Shown here: positions 57,800 through 64,000 of the stretch, in pieces
How positions within the stretch are numbered: position 1 is the first letter of the stretch
Layout: every line of letters starts with the position of its first letter
Source of the DNA: Deltaproteobacteria bacterium
GTDB lineage: Bacteria; Desulfobacterota_D; UBA1144; Nemesobacterales; UBA2774
Assembly (NCBI GenBank): GCA_040223695.1
Contig: JAVKFU010000009.1
Span: 124,001-188,000, forward strand
DNA: 64,000 bases
Direction: 5' to 3'
The notes under the pieces: model-generated
Seen by the model: only the letters and a program-made list of their open reading frames with translations
What the model was told of the DNA's origin: nothing
Database searches by the model: none
Translations under genes and position numbers: made by a program

Positions 57800-60118
57800 T
57801 TACTGGCTGCCCGGTATGCTCCACTGTTTCAAACTGCTCCACATAGAATCTGATATACTCTCCGGATAAAAGCCCAGGCATTTTTTGTATAACGATGGGG
57901 TATCAAAAAGAGAATATGTATTCTTGGCGCACGTCAGGCCATAAAAACCGTCGGGCTTTTGGTTATAAAGCGCTGTCCCGATTAATTTGCGGTTCTTGTT
58001 TGTGCTTGCGTTATATCCGCTGGTAATGGCTGAGAGGCTTGCGTTGAAGTAATCGAGCTGTGTTGTGCTGTTCGGGTTATTATAGCGCTGGCATTGGGAT
58101 AAATAATAATCGAGCGGATTTTTCCCGTTCGGCGGGGCGGCAAGAAACTGGTTCAGGATGTTTACAGGCAGACTGCTCATGCTGCACCCGACCGGTGTTT
58201 CGCTTAGCATCGGGTCAATGCCATTCGGGAAATTAGTATTATAGACATTCAAGTGTTCCCATAGAGTAGTTGTGGCTGCCGCGGGCGTGACGAATAAAAC
58301 GGGTATATCCTTCCCAAAACCTCCGAAATAGGCTTCAACCGCATTGTTTGAGGTGTGTTGTTGATATGTGCTGACAGACAACGGCTCATACGGGGCCGAG
58401 GGATTCAATCCGTAATCGTATAAGGCAACTAATGCGATAATATTATTGTATTGGGTGCTGATCGGAGCAAGCTGCTGGAGTTTCGGATCAAAAATTGCGA
58501 TATATTTACCTTCGGCCGATAGTTGCTTGGCAAGCTCTCCGATGAATACCGTTGTTGCGTTCTCCGACAGGGTCGGGCTTTCCAGATCAAATGCAACGCC
58601 GTCCGCGTTCGGATCATTGTTGATGGTGTCTGCGATATCGTCGGCCAGCTTGATTAATGTACCCATACTCGCGTTATTAATTTCATCTGCGCTTCCGTTT
58701 ATCATTGGCAACACAATTCTATTCTCACCGTCTTTAGATTGGTTCTTATAAATGTTTGTAACCGTTGCTCCCGGTAAACAGGTACCAAGCTCGGGGAGAC
58801 TCAGCACAGACTCTTTAATTAGAGGCAGGGATAAGTAATTAAGCACAGAATTGCCCGGGTCAGAGGGGCAAGCTGTGTCGGCGGTCATCAAGCTGCCGTT
58901 AGGCAGATTATTTATGCTGGCGAAATCCGCCAGGATATAGAAATTCTGCCCGCTTGCATCATAGCTTGTTTCCAGCGTCTGCAGTAGTGTTGAGGTGCAG
59001 GAGCCTCCGCTGTCGCAGGTGATATCCTGCGCGACGTCATCGACAATAACACCGTTGCCGGTCGGTATTGAATTCGTCACATTCGCGCCTACAAATGAGA
59101 TTACGTCCTCCGCGCTCACATCGAGGGTCCCGGCGTCATGCTCCCCGCCTTCGGTGATAGATACTTCGTGCGGCACGCCCGCGCTGTTCAGAGCATTGTC
59201 CATATCGAGCGTCTGCTGCCAGGGCACGGTGCAATCGGCAGTCCCGCTTGCGAGAAACATGGGAGGGTCCGTAAAATCCACATGTGTCGCGGGGCTCGCT
59301 TCGGAGAGGTCCGTCTGGTCGCATCCGCTTAACGGGTCGAAAGGATCATCGGGAAGCGGACAGTCGAGTAAGAACCATACAGGAATTGGGTTAAGCTCAA
59401 TGCCGCAGCCTGCCGTGGTGAGCGCTTCGATTCCTTGCGCTACTATTGTGTTCAGCTCGTATGGGCCGTAAAACAATACGGCTCCCGCCACATCGCTTGA
59501 GACTCCGGGATTAACCGGCCCTTCAAGCCCGGCCATCCCGCTCGATGATGCAATCATCGCTGCAAGGTGCGCCCCCGCCGACTCCCCGGCGACAATTATC
59601 AGATTGGGGTCTATTCCCAGCCCGTCGGCATTTAATTTTAGCCACCTTATCGCCGATTTAACTTCATGAATTATTCCCGGCCACGGTTCGGCGTCCGCAC
59701 CCGCAAGCCTGTATCCAACCGACACAAGGTGAAAGCCCGCCCCCTCTGCTATATCAAAAGCTATCTGAGGTATGTCTTCTTTCTCTCCCGTTACCCACCC
59801 CCCGCCGTGAAACCACACCAGCGCGGGTCTGGGAGAAGAACCCCCATCTGTAGATACACGTGACGCGCTTTGGGATGCGGGCTCCTCAATTCTATAGAAA
59901 TCGAGCATCTGCCGCTCCGTCCCGCCGGCAACGTATGAAAATGTCTCGGGCGCGCTCGCGAGCATCCCGCCCGCCTCCACGATACTCCCGCTCGTAGTAT
60001 CATCGCTCGAATTCTCGCTGTCACAGCCTGTCGTGCCCGCCGCCATACATAAACCTAATACCAGCATAATAAATAAAGCGGTATCTCTGGTCATCCATCT
60101 CGTTGTTCTGTCCTTCAT
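57800..60118 (-). CDS. Lipoprotein with esterase domain fused to GH18-like barrel
   Basis: This 772-residue exported protein has two parts. After a signal segment ending in TTGC (possible lipidated Cys32) comes a carboxylesterase of the BD-FAE type (about 55-340): oxyanion motif HGGGW at 104-108, nucleophile Ser180 in GESAGAH, and a later EGGEHDAGT with the base His. From about 345 a TIM-barrel-like domain follows with a GH18 chitinase-like strand DGVAFDLE (506-513), in which the catalytic Glu513 is kept but the middle Asp is Ala. A later strand reads LYDYG (Tyr567, Asp568), as in GH18. It may remove ester groups from, and cleave or bind, a GlcNAc-containing or similar polymer. The combination is unusual and its substrate is unknown. 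Confidence 0.72.
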   Translation of the reverse strand: MKDRTTRWMTRDTALFIMLVLGLCMAAGTTGCDSENSSDDTTSGSIVEAGGMLASAPETFSYVAGGTERQMLDFYRIEEPASQSASRVSTDGGSSPRPALVWFHGGGWVTGEKEDIPQIAFDIAEGAGFHLVSVGYRLAGADAEPWPGIIHEVKSAIRWLKLNADGLGIDPNLIIVAGESAGAHLAAMIASSSGMAGLEGPVNPGVSSDVAGAVLFYGPYELNTIVAQGIEALTTAGCGIELNPIPVWFLLDCPLPDDPFDPLSGCDQTDLSEASPATHVDFTDPPMFLASGTADCTVPWQQTLDMDNALNSAGVPHEVSITEGGEHDAGTLDVSAEDVISFVGANVTNSIPTGNGVIVDDVAQDITCDSGGSCTSTLLQTLETSYDASGQNFYILADFASINNLPNGSLMTADTACPSDPGNSVLNYLSLPLIKESVLSLPELGTCLPGATVTNIYKNQSKDGENRIVLPMINGSADEINNASMGTLIKLADDIADTINNDPNADGVAFDLESPTLSENATTVFIGELAKQLSAEGKYIAIFDPKLQQLAPISTQYNNIIALVALYDYGLNPSAPYEPLSVSTYQQHTSNNAVEAYFGGFGKDIPVLFVTPAAATTTLWEHLNVYNTNFPNGIDPMLSETPVGCSMSSLPVNILNQFLAAPPNGKNPLDYYLSQCQRYNNPNSTTQLDYFNASLSAITSGYNASTNKNRKLIGTALYNQKPDGFYGLTCAKNTYSLFDTPSLYKKCLGFYPESISDSMWSSLKQWSIPGSQ

Positions 60119-60119
60119 C

Positions 60120-60347
60120 CGGTTCTCCCTGCGCAGTTATTATAAAGACGATAAACCCATTATACTGCAAGCTCTGGAAATAGGTAAACAGGCGAGATGG
60201 GAGCTTCCCGGCAAAATAACGTACTCACGCGGTGCGGAATAAGAAGCCGCGCTTCGACGAATCGCCGATAATTGCGGTATTAAAGTAAGCGGAGAGGATG
60301 CGGATGAGTACTACAGTAATCATGCTTCGCATTTAAACGCGTCTTGA
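60120..60347 (+). pseudogene. Decayed coding fragment with in-frame stop
   Basis: One plus-strand frame reads as plausible protein from 60120 (SYYKDDKPIILQALEIGKQA, ending ITYSRGAE) to a TAA at 60240. It then continues in the same frame as EAALRRIADNCGIKVSGEDA (followed by DEYYSNHASHLNAS) to TGA at 60345. Residue pattern and codon usage look coding on both sides of the stop. It looks like the 3' end of a lost gene, truncated at its 5' end by the esterase gene and disabled by one nonsense change. I cannot name the family. The remainder up to 60498 shows nothing I can support. Confidence 0.4.
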
Positions 60348-60498
60348 CATAAAGGGGAGCAGCACAAATCCATAATATCGGAATCCTGCTTCTCCTGTGC
60401 CAGTATCTCAAAAAGTCTCCTATACGGGATAAAATTCGATATAGTATTTAACATAGAGATTAAATCTTGTTGCGCATATACTTAGAGAGGACAATATT

Positions 60499-61230
60499 AT
60501 GACGAGTACTAAATCTAAACTGGGAGAAGTTGGGCAGGGAATAAAAGCGGACAACGCAAGGTGGTCGTTTAGCGGAAAAACTGCGCAGAATTTTAGTGAT
60601 CATGTGAGAAAGTCCGTTCCACTTTATGAAATAGGTCATGATCTTGTATGTAAGCTCAGCGACTTTTTCGTGAGGGACGATTCAGTCTGTTATGAGCTCG
60701 GCGTATCTGTTGGTGATCTAATAGCAAAATTAGCTCGGCATAACCATAAAAATAAAGCAAAATGGGTCGGCGTCGATTGTGAAAAAAATATGATAAGGGA
60801 GGCAGGCAAAAACACCTCCGGGCTCGAAAATGTAATGCTGGACTGCGCAGACATCAATTTATATGAATTCGAAAAATCCGATTTTATCGTATCGTATTAT
60901 ACAATTCAATTTGTACCCCCAAAATTAAGACAAGACCTGCTGAATAAAATATATGAGAGTCTCAATTGGGGAGGAGCGTTCGTCTGGTTTGAAAAGATTC
61001 GCGGTAGTGATGCGAGATTTCAGGATATTATGACTACGCTTTACAACGATTACAAACTTGAAAATAATTTCAGCACCGAAGAAATAATATCTAAAACCAG
61101 AAGTTTGAAAGGTGTGTTAGAGCCATTTTCGACTCAGGGAAATATCGACCTGCTGAAGAGAGCGGGATTTGTCGATATTCAGACCGTAATGACTTATATG
61201 TGCTTCCAGGGGTTTCTCGCGATAAAATAA
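60499..61230 (+). CDS. CmoA-like class I methyltransferase-fold protein
   Basis: This 243-residue protein resembles CmoA, which converts SAM and prephenate into carboxy-SAM for tRNA modification. Alignable pieces are SVPLYEIGHDLV near residue 38, VCYELGVSVGDLIAKL, QFVPPKLRQDLLNKIYESLNWGG, and the KTRSLKGVLEPFS stretch, whose Arg corresponds to the carboxylate-binding arginine of CmoA. CmoB, its partner, is not in the window. Since the next gene is an FkbM methyltransferase and the DNA is AT-rich, it may have been recruited to another pathway. The ATG follows AGAGAGGA. Confidence 0.72.
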   Translation: MTSTKSKLGEVGQGIKADNARWSFSGKTAQNFSDHVRKSVPLYEIGHDLVCKLSDFFVRDDSVCYELGVSVGDLIAKLARHNHKNKAKWVGVDCEKNMIREAGKNTSGLENVMLDCADINLYEFEKSDFIVSYYTIQFVPPKLRQDLLNKIYESLNWGGAFVWFEKIRGSDARFQDIMTTLYNDYKLENNFSTEEIISKTRSLKGVLEPFSTQGNIDLLKRAGFVDIQTVMTYMCFQGFLAIK

Positions 61231-61254
61231 TCCGGTTTTTATATCTCTCTAACT

Positions 61255-62166
61255 ATGCCGCTTGACATTTTAACCAATATTAAACGATCAGCTGCAGTAT
61301 CAATCCTTGGGATTAGTAAATTAGTAAGAGAAAACCGTTTAATCAATGAAATACTTCAGATTACAGGCACTCGTTCGTTGTTAATCGGTTTAAGAGAAAG
61401 ACTGATAGATAACATTAATGATATCTACTATGAGACCGATATCTATCAGACTCGCGTCAAAATGATCGACGGGACTGATGGAAACTTTTATTACAGAATA
61501 GCTATGAATGGGGATATAAGCGAACCCCCTGTCGTTAGGATGATTAATTCTTTATTAAACGAGTTTGATTCGCCTACCTTTGTTGATATTGGAGCACATA
61601 TTGGTTACTACACAATATATGTGGGCAATCTGGTGGGCGGTCGTGGCTCGGTAGTTGCGATCGAACCTAACAAAAGATATTTCGCCACTTTAAAAAAGAA
61701 TATCGAAATTAACGGTATTGAGGGAAGAACAAAAGCTTATAATATGGCGCTTTCCGACAAAATAGGAAAAGCAAACATGGGAGGTGAGGGGGGTAGATAT
61801 TTCACTCAATCGGACACAGGTAACGTAGAAGTCATATCATTTGATGAATTATGCGAAAACGAGAACATCAAACCCGATATAGTTAAAATCGATGTATATG
61901 GCGCGGAGGTCAATGTTCTTTTAGGTATGACCAAAACACTCAGCCGCTATGTAAAACACATGTTTCTTGAGACCCACCGAACCGATTTAATGCACGGGTT
62001 CGATATTTATGACGTACTTAAAATCCTGAAAGACTACAACCTGGAAGTTTTCGAAATAACCGACTTTCGTGAAGAGCATGGCGGGAAATTAGTTCCCGTG
62101 AGTAATGATACTTTCAGAGATTTTAAAGAGTATTATGACCGAATGTTGTATATCAGGCGCGCATGA
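61255..62166 (+). CDS. FkbM-family methyltransferase
   Basis: This 303-residue SAM-dependent O-methyltransferase of the FkbM type often acts on sugars, polyketides or glycans. The SAM-binding region starts FVDIGAHIGYYTIYVG and continues with SVVAIEPNKRYFATLKKN; the family's VEVISFDELCEN and KPDIVKIDVYGAEVNVLLGM blocks follow. It lies 24 bases after the CmoA-like gene and is probably cotranscribed with it. No ribosome site is clear at the ATG. Between its stop and 62323 I see only short open frames that I do not support. Confidence 0.85.
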   Translation: MPLDILTNIKRSAAVSILGISKLVRENRLINEILQITGTRSLLIGLRERLIDNINDIYYETDIYQTRVKMIDGTDGNFYYRIAMNGDISEPPVVRMINSLLNEFDSPTFVDIGAHIGYYTIYVGNLVGGRGSVVAIEPNKRYFATLKKNIEINGIEGRTKAYNMALSDKIGKANMGGEGGRYFTQSDTGNVEVISFDELCENENIKPDIVKIDVYGAEVNVLLGMTKTLSRYVKHMFLETHRTDLMHGFDIYDVLKILKDYNLEVFEITDFREEHGGKLVPVSNDTFRDFKEYYDRMLYIRRA

Positions 62167-62323
62167 AAATCCTATAATCGGCTCACTCACCTTTGAATTA
62201 AAAAACATAGGGCGGCTCCATATGAGAAATTCGTCTGACTCTGTAAGTTTCTTAAACCTAGCTTTAGAAAAGGGGGAGCAATACAAGAGAGAATGGTTTA
62301 TACTTTATAAAGAGGTATGAATA

Positions 62324-62470
62324 ATGTCTGCAAAAAAAGCTTTTCTCACATACCTGGGCAATAGAAAATGGAGAAAGGTTAGAAGTTCAAAGGCTCCTGC
62401 GGGAAGAAAATACCTGAAATATGTCGGGAAAAGGAAATGGAAAAAAGTTAGCGCTGCTGTTGGAAAATAG
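62324..62470 (+). CDS. 48-residue very basic protein with two tandem repeats
   Basis: An ATG preceded by GAGGT opens a 48-codon frame. The protein is very basic: 17 Lys/Arg and no Asp or Glu. It has two copies of an FLxYLGxRKWRKV-type unit, at residues 7-19 and 30-42, 23 residues apart, joined by SSKAPAG. Repeated Tyr-Trp-Lys/Arg blocks suggest nucleic-acid or membrane binding. It overlaps by 23 bases the end of the convergent truncated gene. I recognise no family. Confidence 0.6.
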   Translation: MSAKKAFLTYLGNRKWRKVRSSKAPAGRKYLKYVGKRKWKKVSAAVGK

Positions 62471-62651
62471 CGGTTTTATCTGCTGTCAACGATAAATTTG
62501 TCTTTCTTTGATATAAGCTTAATACTTTCTTGTGAATACAGACGTGCGTTGTATTCCACTCGCATATAACCTCTCTGACGAACTTACGCTCATTATCTAT
62601 ATCTGAAGGGGATGCAATCATAATTTTTATTAAAGTTGCCTGGATTGCCAT
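62448..62651 (-). pseudogene. Truncated DUF4062-type gene start
   Basis: A perfect GGAGGT site and ATG at 62651 begin a 67-codon frame. Its first 36 residues match the start of DUF4062 proteins (IKIMIASPSDIDNERKFVRE, then VICEWN). After EWNTTH the family's continuing sequence is absent, and the frame runs through unrelated residues to a stop 204 bases from the start. DUF4062 domains normally continue for well over 50 more residues and join to larger proteins. This looks like a 5' remnant left by a deletion. Confidence 0.55.
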
Positions 62652-62729
62652 AATACCTCCTTCCGCATACAAAGCCTCAAGCTGATACACCTTGCATCGG
62701 TATAAAAATATAGTAGATTTAATACTCTT

Positions 62730-62807
62730 CGGGGTGTAGCTCAGATTGGCTAGAGCGTTGCGTTCGGGACGCAGAGGCCGCCGGTTCAAGTCCGGCCACC
62801 CCGACCA
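62730..62807 (+). tRNA. tRNA-Pro (anticodon CGG), CCA encoded
   Basis: The sequence folds as a complete tRNA: acceptor CGGGGTG pairing with CACCCCG, D-arm GCTC/GAGC, anticodon stem TTGCG/CGCAG with loop TTCGGGA (anticodon CGG, G37 as usual for proline), T-stem GCCGG/CCGGC with TTCAAGT loop, discriminator A and encoded CCA (62805-62807). It reads proline codon CCG. Confidence 0.95.
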
Positions 62808-62976
62808 CTTATATCTTTATGCCGTATTCAAACCGAAGGAGAACTACTATATTCTGTAAGGAACTCTATTTTCAGTTCGAACATTTGCTCCGGCCAAGTA
62901 TTGTAATCGGAAGTTTTTAACTCTTTCGGATTTTCGAGTTATGAATTAAATCTTAATCAGTTATTTGAGTTGAGAT

Positions 62977-64000
62977 TCATAATTTAAACAGTAATTTGAA
63001 TTTAGTGCCCTTTTTGGTTTTTACAGTTTGAATCGACCCGCCTATCTGCTTAGTAAATATTTCTACAAGATCTAAACCTATACTCGCCGTCTGTTTATTA
63101 TCTTTTTTATCTATGATACCTATTCCGTTATCATATATTGTGATGTATGCGTACTCTTCGTCTTTTTTCTTCATTGTCAGCTTGATTATTTCCTTGTCTT
63201 GTTTCGGGAAAGCATGGCGAAAAGCGTTAGTTAATAGTTCAGTTATGATTAAACCTAAGTATTGGGCTTTTTCGGCGCTAACTTCTAATTTGTCCAGATT
63301 AAATATAATATCTATTCTATTATCTTCACCTACAAAACTTTCTGATAGGTTAAGTCCTAAATTCTTGATGTAATCGGAGAGATTAACCTTTTCCTGATTT
63401 TCCTGTTGATATAAATTTCGATGTAATTGAGCTATGCTAAATATGCGGTCTTGGCTGTTTTTTAAAATATCCAATGCCGATTCATCGGATATCTCATGCA
63501 TTTCGTGCTCTATTAAATCGGAAACCATTTGGAGACTGTTTTTAACTCGATGGTGAATTTCCCTAATATAAGATTTATTATCTTCAGCTGAGTCTTTTAA
63601 TACTTTTTCAGATTTCTTTCGGTCGGAAATATCTGCAGAAATTCCAAATATGCCAATTACTTCGCCATCTTTATCGTATAACGGTCCCTTCGTGGTAGTG
63701 AAAGAGTGTTTTTTGCCGTTGATTTTTAAAATCTTTTCTGTTTCTGTTGTTCGGTTAGTATCCATCACTTGCTCATCAGCTTTTTTAATCTCTTTACACT
63801 CTTTTTTGGTAAAGTGTTCTTCACACGTAGTGTTCAAAATCTGACTTACTCTTTTCTCTAAAAGTGCGGCTCCAGCTTTGTTGATAAAAACATACTCACC
63901 CTTTAAATTCTTTACATAAACTGCTTCTTCCATTCCCTCGATAATATTGTTTGTAAAGTTATTATTTCCATGCCGGCTCGATTGAATATTACTTTTGTCT
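62977..64000 (-). CDS. PAS-containing sensor histidine kinase (HisKA_2 type), 5' end outside window
   Basis: This is the C-terminal part of a sensor histidine kinase. A PAS domain (around VYVKNLKGEYVFINKAGAAL) leads to a HisKA_2 dimerisation domain with the phosphorylated His in EIHHRVKNSLQM, and an ATPase domain with N-box ELLTNAFRHAF and a DNGIGI motif. The frame stays open with sensible residues upstream of the first ATG (63933) all the way to the window end, and that ATG has no proper ribosome site, so the gene continues beyond base 64000. No response regulator is visible. Confidence 0.85.
   Translation of the reverse strand, partial: DKSNIQSSRHGNNNFTNNIIEGMEEAVYVKNLKGEYVFINKAGAALLEKRVSQILNTTCEEHFTKKECKEIKKADEQVMDTNRTTETEKILKINGKKHSFTTTKGPLYDKDGEVIGIFGISADISDRKKSEKVLKDSAEDNKSYIREIHHRVKNSLQMVSDLIEHEMHEISDESALDILKNSQDRIFSIAQLHRNLYQQENQEKVNLSDYIKNLGLNLSESFVGEDNRIDIIFNLDKLEVSAEKAQYLGLIITELLTNAFRHAFPKQDKEIIKLTMKKKDEEYAYITIYDNGIGIIDKKDNKQTASIGLDLVEIFTKQIGGSIQTVKTKKGTKFKLLFKL

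Noticed and set aside
62105-62320. Short plus-strand frame overlapping the FkbM gene end, or its inner ATG at 62222
   Set aside because: It has no ribosome site and no recognisable residues, and most of it overlaps the FkbM gene.
62785-62807. tRNA 3' end as an attachment site with a second copy
   Set aside because: I found no repeat of the tRNA 3' segment or an integrase gene in the window, so an integrated element is not supported.

Overview
The window is a dense bacterial chromosome segment with roughly balanced base composition and short intergenic gaps. It has the gene content of an aerobic diderm: OmpA-type and Tat/Sec-exported proteins, lipoproteins, an alternative complex III (ACIII), an A2-type caa3 oxidase, and the rod-shape operon. 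GldC, ACIII with caa3, and an alpha-2-macroglobulin/PBP1C pair suggest a lineage such as Desulfobacterota-like bacteria or Candidatus Dadabacteria. That placement is a weak inference from gene content and is not demonstrated by any marker here.

Layout. 0-7.6 kb: actABCDEF (ACIII quinol oxidoreductase) plus an extra 47-residue membrane protein at the operon end. 7.7-10 kb: a MenB/BadI-like crotonase, a GldC homologue and a luciferase-like flavin oxidoreductase. 10-15.4 kb: a lipoprotein cyclophilin, then a minus-strand block (crcB, DUF190, RpiB-like, asd, a PH-like zinc-ribbon protein, dapA, rnhB) covering fluoride export and lysine/threonine precursors. 15.5-18.1 kb: a Tam-like methyltransferase, two membrane proteins and a GNAT acetyltransferase, followed by a 26-residue hydrophobic peptide gene with its own terminator. 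18.5-29.6 kb: an SDR, the alpha-2-macroglobulin/PBP1C pair, a cytochrome P450 and a CoA-binding protein. 29.6-36.9 kb: metY-metX, a patatin, a GT-C-like membrane glycosyltransferase, trxB and ygfZ. 37-42.4 kb: mreBCD-mrdA-rodA. 42.4-49.9 kb: a P1 peptidase, then sco-ctaCDEFAB. 49.9-57.7 kb: M3 oligopeptidase, DUF3179, NrtS-like, DUF547, aldo/keto reductase, DUF4892/OmpA, a tiny membrane protein and an alpha/beta hydrolase. 57.8-60.1 kb: a lipoprotein joining an esterase to a GH18-like barrel. 60.1-64 kb: a visibly more AT-rich accessory stretch with a decayed fragment, a CmoA-like protein, an FkbM methyltransferase, a 48-residue basic repeat protein, a truncated DUF4062 gene, tRNA-Pro(CGG) and a PAS histidine kinase that runs off the window.

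How genes work together. ACIII (first 7.5 kb) would oxidise quinol and pass electrons through its c hemes to the caa3 oxidase (44.5-48 kb). Heme A for that oxidase is made by CtaB and CtaA, and its copper centre is matured by Sco, in the same operon. MreBCD, PBP2 and RodA build the lateral wall, with PBP1C and the alpha-2-macroglobulin as a periplasmic repair/defence pair. MetX and MetY give homocysteine from homoserine, whose precursor comes through Asd; DapA draws from the same aspartate semialdehyde.

The most unusual items are the esterase-GH18 fusion lipoprotein, several overlooked small proteins (at 7406, 18185, 56601 and 62324), the RpiB-like enzyme with replaced active-site residues, and the eroded accessory stretch beside tRNA-Pro. 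No CRISPR array, transposase, integrase, rRNA or prophage gene was seen.
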